Below are positions 11,510 to 23,538 of a stretch of DNA of 64,000 nt, one piece after another. How positions within the stretch are numbered: position 1 is the stretch's first letter; every line of letters begins with the position of its first letter. The notes beneath the pieces are model-generated. The model ran no database searches, was not told where the DNA came from, and saw nothing but the letters and a program-made list of their open reading frames with translations. The translations under genes and the position numbers were made by a program. This stretch comes from Cryptomeria japonica (lineage: Eukaryota; Streptophyta; Pinopsida; Cupressales; Cupressaceae): contig NC_081411.1 in NCBI RefSeq assembly GCF_030272615.1, positions 834,694,136-834,758,135 of the forward strand, given 5' to 3'.

Positions 11510-12154
11510 TCATGTGACTCCTTTGGGTAGTAAAGAAAGAGGAATTCCAGTTTTGAGAAAGTCACTTTCAGGTACCCAAGTGGCTTTAGAAACTGGTTTA
11601 TCCTTCCACTTGATAAGATGCTCCATGTAGGTATGGTGTCTTGTCTTTTTGATAATTCTTGAATCTACTACCTGCTGAGGAATGGGAGTAGAAGAAGAGG
11701 GGAGAGAAAGATCAGAAAGGGAATGAGAAAGATCTAAAACTCTTTGTGAATCTGATGGTAGCTCCCCTTTGAATGGCACCAAATCTACAACATTGAAAAT
11801 AGGAGACATAGAAACTTCATTAGGCAATTCAACTTTGTAAGCATTATGGCCATATTTAGCCAAGATTTTGCATGGTCCTACTCTTCTCATTTGCAACTTA
11901 GTAGGCACTCCTTTCTGTAACTATGACTTGTTGAGATGGACCATCACATAATCACCTACTAAAAACTGGACATCTCTTTTTGAAGCATCAACTCTCTCCT
12001 TAACTTTTTGAGTAGTGTCCTGTAAAGTCTTCTGTACCTGCTCATGAATTTCTTTCATAGACTGTGCCATATCTTCTGCTATACCACTCACTTGCTGCAA
12101 ATTAGTTACATCATTTAACTTGAAAACACCTCTAGGATGTATTCCATAAACAAT
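11510..12154 (-). pseudogene. integrase C-terminus with chromodomain
   Basis: After the integrase core the frame continues with a GPY/F-like block (RRVGPCKILAKYGHNAYKVEL) and ends with a chromodomain-like segment (residues about 80-125 of the last open part: VVDSRIIKKTRHHTYMEHLI, KWKDKP, ATWVPESDF). In chromoviruses this domain binds modified histones and steers integration to heterochromatin. The aromatic and WKxxP...TWxPE features are visible. A TAG at 12155-12157 and another stop near 11925 interrupt the frame. The product ends shortly before the polypurine tract. Confidence 0.85.
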
Positions 12155-12862
12155 CTAAAATGGGCTCTTACCAGTGGATCTGTTTACACTATCATTGTAT
12201 GCAAACTCTGCCTGATGGATGAGTTGATCCCAACTTTGCCCATATTCTTTGGTAAGACATCTAAGTAGGTTACCCAATGTTCTATTCACCACTTCTATTT
12301 GGCCATCTGTCTGTGGATGATAAGCTGAGCCAAAAGACAAGTTAGTACCCAATTTCTTCCATAAAGTTTTCCAAAAATGACCCAAAAACTTAGCATCTCT
12401 ATCAGATACAATACTGGATGGCAAACCATAAATTCTTACAACTTCCTTAAAGAAAAGAAAAGCAATGTGACTAGCATCATTAGTGGTTTTGCAAGGTATG
12501 AAATGTGCCATTTTACTGAATCTGTCAACAACCACAAAAATACTATCACACCCTGCTTTAGTTCTGGGCAAACCTACCACAAAATCCATACTGATGCAAT
12601 CCCAAGGCCTAGAAGGTATGGGAAGAGGCCGATACAAACCAGCATTAGTGCTAGTACCCTTGGCTTTCTGACATACCATGCATTTCTCAACATATTTCCT
12701 GACATCTGCCTGCATCTTAGGCCAAAAATAATGCCTTTGAACCAATTCCAAAGTCTTATTAAGACCAAAATGACCACTCAAGCAACCATTGTTCTTTTCC
12801 TGTATCAAATTCTCCCTCATTGAACCTTTTGGACCACACAGTTGTCCACCTCTGAATAACAA
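12155..12862 (-). pseudogene. integrase zinc-binding domain and catalytic core
   Basis: Shows the HHCC module (HFGLNKTLELVQRHYFWPKM followed by CMVCQKAK) and an rve core with all three acidic residues: D in CISMDFVVGLP, D in IVSDRDAKF and E in GQIEVVNRTLG. The motif HPQTDGQ is intact. In life this enzyme inserts the cDNA into the genome. The open stretch begins inside a coding region, not at a true start codon; it is part of a long pol frame whose upstream stop near 12869 and downstream stop at 12155 are both TAG. Confidence 0.92.
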
Positions 12863-12907
12863 TCCATTCTACAAAGTATAGTCAGCATATTCACTATGAA
12901 AAGTATT

Positions 12908-13732
12908 CTAAAAATCTTGACAAACCTTGTAAATATCAGCAAAATCAGAATCATGTGGATATAAATCCTTAAAACATTCTATACCAATACTTCTAATCTG
13001 AATTTCTTGAACAGTAAGTAACCTCCTACTCAATACATCAGCTACTTTATTGCACTGTCCTTTCTTATGCTTCAAAGTAAAGGTATATGCTTGCAAAGAC
13101 TCTACCCATTTAACATGTCTGTGACTAAGCTTATCCTATGAATTGAGAAAACTAAGTGCCTGGTTGTCAGTGTAAACCACAAATTCTTTAGGAAGAAGAT
13201 AATGCCTCCATTTTCTAAGTGCCTGAACCAAAGCATACATTTCAAGATCATATGAAGAATATTTCTTCTTAGCATCATTAAGCTTTTCACTGAAAAATGC
13301 AACAGGTCTATTATCCTGACTCAAAATAGCACCAATAGCAATATTACTTGCATCACACTCTAAGGTAAACAATTTGTCAAAACTAGGTAGAATCAACACT
13401 GGTTGGGTAGCAACTCTGACTTTCAGCAATTCAAATCCCTTGTTGGCTACTTCTGTCCACTGAAATTTCACTTTCACACCACCCTTAATGGTTTCCAACA
13501 TAGGTGCACATATTTCACTGAAACCTTTGATAAATTTCCTATAAAATTGAGAAAGTCCATGAAAACTCCTAACATCACTAGCATTCTTAGGGGTTGGCCA
13601 ATTAACTATGGCTTCTACCTTACTTGGATCCATCTTCAAGTCACCCCCTGAAACAACAAAACCCAAATAGACCAGCTCTTGCTTAAGGAAATCAAATTTC
13701 TCTAGATTGATAGTAAGTTGTTCATCATTCAA
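12908..13732 (-). pseudogene. RT thumb/connection and RNase H of the chromovirus
   Basis: Begins with [20 protein letters not shown] (end of RT) and continues with a Ty3-type RNase [19 protein letters not shown] (catalytic D), [31 protein letters not shown] (catalytic E) and [10 protein letters not shown] (catalytic D). Then comes VADVLSRR, the usual RNase H end before integrase. TAG stops at 13136-13138 and 12908-12910 break it; their context fits loss of glutamine codons. The catalytic residues themselves are preserved. Confidence 0.92.
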
Positions 13733-13747
13733 TCTTTGTAAGACAAT

Positions 13748-14487
13748 CTACAAATGTTGGAGGTGTTCTTCCTTTGTCTGACTGAAAATTAAGATGTCAT
13801 CAAGGTACACAACTACAAACCTACCTATGAAGTCATGTAACACCTCATTCATCAATCTCATAAATGTACTGGGTGCATTTGTTAACCCAAATGGCATGAC
13901 TAGCCATTCATACAACCCCTCATTTGTCTTGAAAGTTGTTTTCCATTCATCTCCCTCTTTGATGTGGATTTGATGATAACCACTTTTTAGGTCTATCTTA
14001 CTGAAATATTTTGCTCCCCCTAAACAATCCATAAGATCTTCTATCCTAGGAATGGGGAATCTATACCTGATTGTGATCCTATTTATTGCTCTTGAATCTG
14101 TACAAAGTCTCCAAGCCCCACCTTTCTTAGGTGCTAACACTATGGGTACTGCACATGGACTAATACTTTTTCTAATCAATCCTTGGTCTAGGAGCTCGTG
14201 GATTTGTCTTGCCACTTCCTGATTTTGTTCAGGTGTCATTTTGTAAGCAGCTTTGTTTGGTAAGGATGCACCTGGGATGAAGTCTATCTAGTGGCTAATG
14301 GCTCTCTGAGGAGGTAGAGAGGTTGGTTGACCATCATTTACAATTGACTTAAACTAATATAGAAGTTGTTGCACCTCATATGGGATTTCTACCTTCTTTT
14401 CTTTCTTTTCATCAACTGGTTTAGTTACCAATGCAAAACCTATGCCATCACCTTCTTTTAAGGTATGAATGAACTCCTTTTCACCAA
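13748..14487 (-). pseudogene. reverse transcriptase of the chromovirus
   Basis: Fingers and palm are clear: [60 protein letters not shown] and the catalytic [11 protein letters not shown]. The stretch 14240-14487 holds the RT N-terminal region and linker to protease, broken by two TAG codons. Relative to gag-PR the RT frame is shifted by one base. The family normally makes one continuous Gag-Pol or uses a frameshift; here a one-base loss near 14515-14525 looks more likely, because the amino-acid sense continues across the border in the other frame. Confidence 0.92.
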
Positions 14488-16110
14488 CTAACAAAGTTTT
14501 GGGAACTTGTGTGGTTTGCTGCCCTCTCTTTCTTCATTAAGGGACTGAATTTTATAGTTGATACCATTCTTGAAAAATGAGTATGAGTTCTTTTCACCAT
14601 CATATTGTGCTTTCCTATCAAATTGCCAAGGTCTTCCTAAAAGCAAATGACAAGCATCCATAGGTAGTATATCACACAAAATATTATCTTGGTACTCACC
14701 TATGTTAAACTCTACCCATGTTTGTTCATTCACCAATACATGCTGCCCTTTTTCCAACCATGTGACCTTGTAGGGCTCGTTGTGCTGTATTCGAGGTAGA
14801 TGAAGTTTTGTAGTAGCTTCTTCTGATATGATGTTATCAGTTGATCCTAAGTCAATGATAACTTTGCACACCTTTCCTTGGATCTTACATTTGATCCTGA
14901 AAAGAGCTTTCCTTTGAGACATATCTTTTTGGGATGGCTCTTTCATGAGGATCCTCCTGATCATGAGGTTTTCCCCTTCTTCTGATGGTAGACACCTTTG
15001 ATTTGGTGTGGTTTCCTCTTGCACAAAATGGACTCTCTTATCACCTCCTTGAGATGAACTTGGCTTCTCTGGGCATCTATATGTTGGATGGCCTAGTTTT
15101 TGATAGCTGTAACACTTCATTGTGGAGAAGTATGAACCTCTTCCAGGTCCATTAGATCTACCCCTATAGTTGGGTCTACTCTGAGAATCCCTGCTTTTCT
15201 CAATAAGCTTAGACTCTCCCTGGGACCTATGATCTGTGCATCTTCCCCCAAAACTGCCTCTATGACTGCCTATGTTTCTTCTGCCTCTACCTCTACCATT
15301 CTGTTCTTGTTTCTTCTTATTTCTCTCTTCTACCTTCAGTGCTAATTGAAAACACTTCTGTAATGTGTTGGGACACCATAGGCTTAACTCTTCCTGAATA
15401 TTCCATCTTAACCCATTGAGATACCTAGCTACTCTAACATTTTCATCTTCTTGTACCTTAGATCTAAGGCTTAGTTTTTGGAATTCTTCAGTGTAACTAC
15501 TGACATCTAGGTCTTTTTGTCTCAAGTTTTGTCTCTTCCTATGTAATTGGATTTCATAATCTTCAGGCATGTAGGTGTCTTTGATTTTAGTTACCATTGT
15601 CTTCCAGGTGGTTATGGGTTTCTTTCCCTCTTTCACCCTTCCCTCTTGGATGAATTTCCACCAAGTTAAGGCTGCCCCTCTCATTCTGGATTTGGCTACC
15701 TTCATTTTTTGTGCTTCAGTAATGCCATCACATTCAAAGTGATTCTCTAGACCCTTTATCCACTCCATTAGTGCTTCTGGTTCCATCTTGCCACTAAAAA
15801 GGGACACTCCATCTAGGGCCTTTCGAGTCAAAGCTTTCAAAGCTTGTAAAAAGGTTTCTTGTTCTCTATCCAAGATTAGATCTAGTTCTAGGACTTCTTC
15901 CTCTAAGGTCTCCTTCTTATCTTCAGCATTTTCTACTCTCTCACTGACTTCTTCAGTCTTGACTTCTACTTGGTTCAACTTTTTTTCAAGTTGTTGTAAT
16001 CTTTCCCTAAGGAGTCTATTTTCTTCAACTTGATCCTCCATCCTCTTTGCTAACTCTGCATTGGTTACCATGTTGTTGGTGTTGTCTCCAACTGACTCAC
16101 TACCTGACAT
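14488..16110 (-). pseudogene. Gag and protease of the chromovirus
   Basis: 540 open codons. Residues about 16-78 form a charged coiled coil; about 110-250 a Retrotrans_gag domain (ALMEWIKGLENHFECDGI, AALTWWKFIQ); about 265-330 an RG-rich basic segment; near 330 a zinc knuckle whose second cysteine is tyrosine (CYSYQKLGHPTYRC); near 421 the protease active site, which reads DLGS instead of D-S/T-G. Gag builds the particle and the protease cuts it. Both key motifs are mutated, so the open length overstates function. The start lies 29 bases past the primer site, as expected. Confidence 0.9.
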
Positions 16111-16138
16111 GTGCTAATCTCTCAACCCAAATCTGAAT

Positions 16139-16152
16139 TGGCTCTGATACCA
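16139..16152 (-). other. primer-binding site, initiator-Met tRNA
   Basis: On the element strand TGGTATCAGAGCCA, 14 of 14 to the usual plant initiator-Met primer site, three bases inside the 5' LTR end. Confidence 0.92.
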
Positions 16153-16155
16153 CTA

Positions 16156-18717
16156 TGATGAGGAGGTAGAGATAGAAGTTGGTCTTCTTGAGGTTGGTGG
16201 GCTTTTGTTCTCAATGTTCTTCCCAAATCAATCCCTAGGCACAAATGGGATTCTTCTAAACCTTTCTCCTATCTCCTCCTCTCTATTCAACACTGCTTGC
16301 ACCCTATTGTATTGGACATCACTCCTCCTTACCTTCCATGCTAAGGCATTCAAGTCTGAAATGAGGTCCTCTTGAGTGTCACCAAAAATGAACAAGTTTG
16401 GTTGTCCAACTGGCTGAATCTCCTCTCTTCCAGGAATGGGCAATTGTTGGAGAACCATGGTTTACCTAATCTTATTTGCACCTTTAAGGATTTCAACCAT
16501 ATTAATCTATTGATTGAGCATCTAGATAGGTCTACAAAGTATGATGACTGTCCTTCACCTTTCAAGAATGAAAATTTCCAAATTGGATGCAAAGAACGTT
16601 GGTTTACTCAAGGAAACTCCTAGGTTCAAATGACTTAATACAATGCTAAGGAGCTTGTAGTAGGGGTGTCTTGGGTCTTAACTTATCAGTTTTGATGATT
16701 TAAAACCATCACTTACTCCTCCTTCCTTACCAATTTCATGAAATTGTCAAATTTGCTCCAAAAAGGCTACAAGAATTAGCCCTAGTTTTTAATGAAAATT
16801 GTTCACCCTGCTCAATCTATTAAACTTCATGAAAAACCCTTGGAGATGTGGTCTATTGATGATGAAGACTCAAGGATTTTTTCTATGGAAAGTACTGTAC
16901 AGACTGTTTGAGGACTATCCCACAAAATAGGCACTTTTCAAGGGTTTTTAAGAGTTTTGGTGAGGGTTTGCAAATTAAAGGTCTCCTCCATGATGCTAGA
17001 CCCAAGTTAAATTTTCAAACCTTGCTTTAACATATGCCAAACACCTCCAAAGATTCAAAACTTATCTAAGCACACTGTTATTTTGTCAAACAAATACCAC
17101 ACTACTGCATTTACATAGAAAAATCAGTCTAGATGACTGAGACAACAACTTTTCAAGGTTTTGCATACATTTCCAACATTGGTAAAGCAAATACAATTAA
17201 AGTTTAACAAATATAGATGTAACTATGTCTTTTCATGAGTTGGAACAATCTGCAAAACAAATAGGAAAAGAATTTTATTATGACCGTTGTTCCTTCATCC
17301 GCCTACACTGCACTTTGACTGCATTAAACTGATACAACTGTCTTTCTTGGTTTTTATTATTCCTTCACTCTGTCCCTGGCCTGCAAAGGGGTGTTAATGG
17401 CATGATAGAAAACTACATATAACTTCTCCAAAGAGCTTGTAAGTTTGAACACTCAAAAGGATGCCACAAAGTATGACAACATTATATGACTGTGACAAAG
17501 AATACACTGTTCTAGGATCCTTATTTAGGTCCTTTACAACCAATTTGTGTAACTTGTCATATTAACATTGAAACCACTTGCAAATACCTTTCCATGATGC
17601 ATAAAAGAGGAATCCATCATTCCACACTATCCATTAGGGAGGTTGGCAATGAGGTTTTATCCATGAAACAGTGACACACTGTTTTTACAATCTGATTACA
17701 CCTTTGCTTCTTGCAACCAACCAAGTCATGATAGAGACAAGGATGGTAAAATACAATTAATACTCTTGCCAACTTAATTCTTCTTCAACATATAAAAGTA
17801 CAGTGCTATGAACAACAAAGTACCATTCACACAACATTAAGAATACCCAAGCCAAGTTGATCACTTCACATACTTGCCATGGGTTTACAAACACTTGTGC
17901 ATTGCTAGAAAAGGAAGATAGATGTATTTTACAGTATGTACAAAGGATCCAACAAACTTCCTCAAAGCCATGGATGAAGAGACTTTGAAGAAATCAGTTG
18001 GACCATGAATGATCTTCCATTGGAACCACAAAGCAATGCTTCTCTTAAGAAAACTTCAAACAAAACTTGTTCTAACTCACTACTAAAACATCAAAGGAGA
18101 TCACATCAATCAAAAACAGGAGCAGTATGGACTGTACTCTCAAAAGTGCAGGAAACTAGTTAAAACTCACAGAAAATAAGAGCAAAACAAGTATTTTTCT
18201 TACTTTTCCAATGTAAACTGACCATACAATGATTGGAACATGGTTTTTATACATGTGCCAACTTTTTGAAGCCTTTGTATGGATAGGTATAGGCTAGAAC
18301 TAACCAAAACCACCAAAAGTCATTTTTTTGCACTTTTTGACAGCTTTTTGACAACTTTTGACAACTTTTGTTGCTCAAAAAGTTGCATTTTGACTCCCAG
18401 TGACTTGGCACTCAAAATAATTACTCAAAATCATTAGAAACACTAAATAAACATGCTCCAATGCCTTTCAAGGCTTTACAACATCAAAAATTCAAAAATG
18501 CTCATTTGGATCCAAAATTGACAATTTTTGGCCCACTGAGAAAAAAAACAAAATCTTGGAAACTCTTAACACAAATGAGTTCCAAAACCTTATTACACCA
18601 CAAAAAAAACCTATTAAACCTACTAGAAGCATAAAATAAACACACATGCTTAATTTACAATAAAATGTTATACCTGCTAGGATTTGAGCATTCAGGTGCT
18701 CAGGTGCTCCTGCACCA
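16156..18717 (-). repeat. 5' LTR of the chromovirus
   Basis: 2562 bp, TGATGAGGAGG...CTGCACCA on the plus strand, near-identical to 8912-11488. Differences are mostly single-base. The right flank AAAAT repeats the left flank of the other LTR. Confidence 0.95.
16228..16458 (-). other. 76-codon reading frame inside the 5' LTR
   Basis: Counterpart of 8984-9214. It lies about 75 bp from the LTR end and is in the same frame as gag, separated from it by stops. If transcription starts upstream of it, it would be a small upstream ORF of the genomic RNA. No known family. Confidence 0.35.
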
Positions 18718-18867
18718 AAAATGATATTGTTTTGTTGAAAAAGAGGTGTATATAATTGTAGATGAAGAAATCTAATCTAAAATCTTATTAGATTAAGATC
18801 TAGATTATTTCCAGCATCCTCAATAGAGTAACCACAAGAACAAAACAAATGCAACACAAAAACAAAC

Positions 18868-20004
18868 TATAGACACTAAAAAATGGTCAACACCCATGTC
18901 TCCTATTTTTTAACATATCATGTGTATAGTCTTTAATTAAACCCACTTTTGCTAACAATATCTTCTAAGTCCTAAATAAATAAATTAAATAATTTATTTA
19001 TTTGTCTCATTTGTCTATTAATTAAATAAATTCATTTTATTTAATTAACTAGTTCATAAATATGAGCAATAAATTAATAAATCATTTTTATTAATTTATC
19101 ATATTTATCTTCCTCCGAAATAAAGATAATTAATAAATTTTATTTATTAATTCAAATTTATTTGCTTTTTATGAGGAGAGAATTAATAAATCTTATCTAT
19201 TAATTATCTCTATTTATCCTCTCGTGTGAGGATATTTCCTAATTTTCTTAATTTTTAATTATTAAATCTTTTCTTAAAATCCTCCTAATTTTCGAATTTG
19301 GAAACAAATATCTTTCCTTGATTTTCAAAAATCAATCTTTTTGGCAATATGTCATTAATTTTAATTTTAAATTCAAAAATGAGGTATGCATTTCAAAAAT
19401 CTGTTTTTTGTGAGAGGATATTTTATTTATTTTCAATTCTTCTATTTATCATTTCAAATGAAGATATTTAATAATTATTAATTATGAAAATCTTCTTGAT
19501 ATTTTCAACTTGCTAATTTGGTATTTATCAGAAGATAATTAAAGATTTTATTATTTATTTTCATAATATCTTCTCATTTTCTTTCTTCTATCTTCGTCCT
19601 TCCCCGAATGGCAACTCTATTGTGCACTCGATTTGGTCCATCCATCTAACAAAAAATCTTTTCAATCTTAGCCATCCAATCAATCTCATTTTTTCTATAA
19701 ATTGAGCTCTATTCTCATTGATTTTCAACCACACTTCTAGTATCCTTACGCTGTCCAATTTTCTATCATTTTGTCATTATCTTGCTTGCAGCACACTTGC
19801 TTTGTAGATGAGAGCCACATCCATTTGAAGGAGAAAGAAGAACAATGGAATCACATGAAGGAGACATCTACATTGGTTTGTTTTAATTTGATTGTTTTGT
19901 CTTCATGCTTTCATTGATTGAATTAGGAGTTATTTTCATAAGCTTTTAGGTTTGTGGTTACCTAATTGTATTCTTTGATGCCTTTTCCTAAATTCATAGT
20001 TACA
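18868..20004 (+). repeat. LTR of a Tat-type element (Z)
   Basis: Starts TATAGACACTAAAAAATGG, comparable to TGTGGACACCCAAAATTG of the Tat LTR at 37213 (first G lost here), and ends GTTACA before a primer-site-like TGGTGAACC. It contains five consecutive AT-only palindromes between 18974 and 19210, as the Tat LTR does, but with different sequence. No second LTR is seen, so Z is truncated. Confidence 0.65.
18974..19210. repeat. five AT-rich palindromes in the Z LTR
   Basis: Arms and positions: 18974-19003 (13-bp perfect arms), 19018-19048 (13 bp), 19069-19099 (13 bp), 19128-19152 (10 bp), 19176-19210 (14 of 16). Loops are 3-5 bases. Arm sequences differ from one another but each pairs with its own partner. 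Confidence 0.85.
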
Positions 20005-20009
20005 TTTTT

Positions 20010-20028
20010 TGGTGAACCTGACGTGAAC
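20010..20028 (+). other. probable primer-binding site of element Z
   Basis: TGGTGAACCTGACGTGAAC follows the LTR end after five T residues. It parallels TGGCACACCCGGTGGGAC at the same place in element Y1 (37979). I do not assign the tRNA. Confidence 0.5.
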
Positions 20029-20068
20029 ATGCAAAGTCTAACAATTCTTTGAATCTATTTGTATGAAG

Positions 20069-20253
20069 GTTTAATGTGCTAATTCATTATTGCATGCAGG
20101 TTTTTTTCACTAGTCTATTATTACATGTAGGTTTTTTTCACTAATCTATTATTCCATTCAGATTTTTTGCACTAATCCATTGTTGCATGCAGGTTTTTTG
20201 AACTAATTTGTTGTTGCATGCAGGTTTAATGAGAGGATCTTTTGTTGCATGTG
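20069..20253 (+). repeat. 31-bp minisatellite, six units
   Basis: Units start near 20069, 20100, 20131, 20161, 20193 and 20224, each GTTTTTT-CACTAAT-...-TTGCATGCAG with substitutions. It lies in the leader of element Z. Confidence 0.85.
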
Positions 20254-20309
20254 GTTTTTATGGAGTCTAAAGAATGATTCACATGAAATTTCTTAACATG
20301 CAATGGAAA

Positions 20310-20510
20310 ACAATTTTTCACATAGCCTAATTAGGAGGTTTCAATGAACAACAATTTTTCACATAGCCTAATTAGGAGGTTTTAATGTACAACAATTTTT
20401 CACATAGCCTAATTAGGAGGCTTTAATGAACAAAAATTCCTCACATGGCCTAATTAGGAGGTTTGAATGAATCCTACAATTCTCACATAGTCTTAATTAG
20501 GATTTGGATC
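20310..20510 (+). repeat. 41-bp minisatellite, about five units
   Basis: Units start with ACAATTTTTCACATAGCC near 20310, 20351 and 20392, then weaker ones near 20434 and 20476; each includes TAATTAGGAGG. Leader of element Z. Confidence 0.85.
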
Positions 20511-22290
20511 AAAGAACAACAAATTTCACATTTCATGCATGCAAAGGGTTTAAAATGAACATCAAATTGTATTTAATAATGGTTTAAATTGATCAAATCC
20601 TTTTCAAATTAATGTGGGATTAACCTTATCTATTCTTAATTAGGATGCAAATGAATCAATGAATATTTCATTTTCTAAAGGTTAAACAATGAATGTTTGT
20701 CATGTCTTCTTTTATTTTGCTTGTGTGTTTTTACCCTTAGAAGTGGGCCTACCTCCCAATTTGCCTGGCACTTCACACAAGAATTGGTGAGAGGGAATAA
20801 CCCAAAGTGGTGATGAGCTAAGGCCAAGCTCTTCCAAACCACTCTAAATAACTATGTTTGCAATGACAGTTGTAAGCAACGGGTGTTGGAATGGTATAGC
20901 GACGATTAAATTCACCGGATCTATGCCCACCTGAATGGATGCCTTGACTAAAACCTCTTATTTTTAGAGACCAAAATCCCTCTATTTGTTGACTTAGGCA
21001 TTGTGATATGTGCATGCCAAAGAAACCTCTTATGTACTCCTCAATTAGAGATAGCAAATTCTTGGGAATTGATGCCCCTTTAATTTCAAGCTTGGTATGC
21101 CCATAGAAGCCTTGGATTCGAAGCTTGGTATGCCCATAGAAGTGAGTGTCATGGAGGGGAGCTAGTGCTACCAAGATTATAACTATTCCGTTGAATGTGG
21201 TATTTTATGGTAAGAGGATTCAACAAATATTGTCCTTTCTAGCCTTAGGAAATTTTGTGAAGGTGAATGATTTTTTTGGGTCAAAGTCCAACAAAAGTTT
21301 TGTCTTCTATGTTTAACAAAAGTTGAATAAAAAACACAAGTGTCAAAAAAAGTCATTTTCAAGCAAGTCCAAACATTCTCCAAACTAAATTCAAAACAAG
21401 GTTCAAACAAAGGTCCAAAATCTTGTCCAAGTATTCATCCAACATTCAAACATGGCTTGTCAAAACATTGGAAATCCTTGTCTCAAAATACATGTCACTT
21501 AGGGTTAGACTTTTCATAGTCCACACTTAGGTCTTAGGACATAATCATTACTCTTCATTTTAGTCCATTTCATTTGTAGTGTCCTCATTTTGCAGTTAGG
21601 TTTAAAATCATTTTCCCTAGGCCTTGCATTGTCATTTTGCATACCCAAATTAGGTCCTCACTTAAGTGTAATTTTGCATACCAAATCTAGGTCCTCATTT
21701 AGATGACATTATCATTATTATATCCAAACTAGGTCCTCACTTAGGTTACATTTTGCATAATCATTGTTAATACCTAAATTAGGTCTTCACTTAGATCATA
21801 CTAAACAAATCATACGTTTGCATTTACTTCCTTGGTATTAGGTCATTGGTCCTTAGTCATTTAGTCTCATAACATTAGATCATATCATTGTCCTTTTGCA
21901 TAATAGTCTCAAATTTTGGTTTTGCCAAACTTGAAAATTCAAAACTTGAGATTAAACCCTAAGTCATTGTTAGGGAGTCTTGGCCTTGTCCAACATTTGT
22001 CCCTTTTTCATCAACATAATTTTGTCAAACCTAGCTTAGTATCCAAGCACATGGGTGAGACATTGTCAATTTGTCCTATTCCCATTTTGCCCTTTATCTT
22101 TTTAAGGTCTAGACTTCATTTCAATTTCCTAAGGGTCACATATTTAGGGTTGCATATTAAAGTTTGTCCAAATCTTGAAAATTCCAAAACATAAGTTGCA
22201 TTGTCAATCATCTAGGTTTCACTTAGTTGCATACCCTTGTCATTCCAAAAATTCCAAAAAAAAAAAAACATAAGTTGCGTTATCATTGCA
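20511..22290 (+). other. leader of element Z (non-coding)
   Basis: No convincing coding frame. The part 20740-21190 resembles 38750-39300 in the leader of element Y1 (shared landmarks: AACCCAAAGTGGTGATGAG against GACCCAAGTGGTAGCGAGG, then CTCTTCC-AACCACT), so it is a conserved leader segment of Tat elements. 21643-21800 holds about four degenerate units built on AAATTAGGTCCTCACTTA. Near 22170-22280 the text ATTCCAAAA...CATAAGTTGC occurs twice. No gag follows; the next element begins near 22290. Confidence 0.55.
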
Positions 22291-22436
22291 CTTGGTTGTT
22301 GTTGGCATTATGATGCATTTTGTATGACCGGTGAAATAGTTGTCATTGTTGACAACATCATTTTCTAAGTCTCCACAATCCATAAGTAAAGGAGTAAAGG
22401 GTAACCGGTGAAGAACAAGAGTCCTTATTCTTATAG

Positions 22437-22556
22437 ACAATGAGTAGACCAGTATACAAGGTTTTAACTGACTAAGTAGTGAGTAGACCAGTATACAGGG
22501 GTTAACCAGCTAAGCAGTGAGTAGACCAGTATACAGGAGGTAACTGGTTAGGCAAA
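22437..22556 (+). repeat. 38-39 bp tandem repeat, three units
   Basis: GAGTAGACCAGTATACA-GG-TTAAC-G-CTAAG is repeated three times from about 22442. It lies in the leader of the copia element. Confidence 0.85.
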
Positions 22557-23538
22557 ATTGGACCGGTACATAGGCGACAACCGACAATATAGGAGTCTCA
22601 ACTGACAGACTTAGAAACATCCAGATAACATCCAGTTGAACCGGCAATCTTCCCTTTTCAACCGGTGAGCTTATCAGCATGAACGCTTGTCTTGACCGAT
22701 ATTCCTAGAATGATTTTTGGAGAGTAATTTGATGCATGATAACAAAATTTTGAATCTGATTTTTGGAAGGAAAGTTGGCACCAAAACAAAATGCTAATAT
22801 GTTCACATCATTCATTCTGATTGTGTTGTTGTCAATGTGAAAAAGATTTGTGTGGATGTAAATGAGGGGAGAAAAATAGAGTGTAGCAGATAGAGGTATG
22901 AATCGGTGAATCTAACACCAATCAGAAGAACAGAGCATGCAAAGTGGATCTATGAGACAGAGGTAGTGTCATCAGATAGATCAATTATCTTTGTTGCCTT
23001 CTAACAATTGCAGCATTGCAAATCCCTTAATAGGGTGAACCTTAATCGGTTCTTTATGTAAAATCTCTTAACCGAGTCACTTAAGCTCTGGAAGGAATTA
23101 GAGAAAAGCAAGAAAGAAATGAAAGTGAGAAGAAAATATGAAGGCAACACCAAAGCTTTAGACAAGATTTTGAGCAAGTAGAAGCAATCTAAGGATACCA
23201 GTGGCTTAGGATTTGAAGAGGGTCAAAGTTCAAATAGAAAAGACACATCCAATAAGGAGATATTGTTTACATCTTGAAATGAAGGTGAAGAGAAGAGGAC
23301 ATTCATTGTAAGCAATGATATTAGTAAGAAGACATATGCAAATTTTGTTAAGAATCGCCACACAAACCGGTATACACAAACAATAAACCGGAGACCATAC
23401 TCAATGCACCAACATGCAGATCCAAGAAGAAATACAAGAGTTGATCATGAAGGATTCACCAAAGTTAGCAGCATGAAAGGAAGACCCTCGGTGAGGCAGT
23501 CATTTGCAGGACCAAGACAATCTAACTGATATGTTCCA
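22557..23538 (+). other. leader and degraded gag of the copia element
   Basis: No continuous reading frame over a useful length. AG-rich charged codon stretches near 23080-23300 may be the decayed middle of gag, since zinc knuckles follow directly. Confidence 0.4.

Larger units (their letters stand above)
8912..18717 (-). mobile_element. complete Ty3/gypsy chromovirus, target duplication AAAAT
   Basis: 9.8 kb element on the minus strand with LTRs at 8912-11488 and 16156-18717, a 5-bp target duplication AAAAT (8907-8911 and 18718-18722), an initiator-Met primer site, a polypurine tract, and Gag-PR-RT-RNase H-IN-chromodomain in Ty3 order. The LTRs are nearly identical by eye, so insertion is fairly recent, but the coding part carries a frameshift and several TAG stops, so it cannot move by itself. 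The chromodomain places it among chromoviruses; I do not assign a clade. Confidence 0.95.

Noticed and set aside
20069-20510. CRISPR-like array
   Set aside because: Units are head-to-tail without unique spacers, in a plant retroelement leader.
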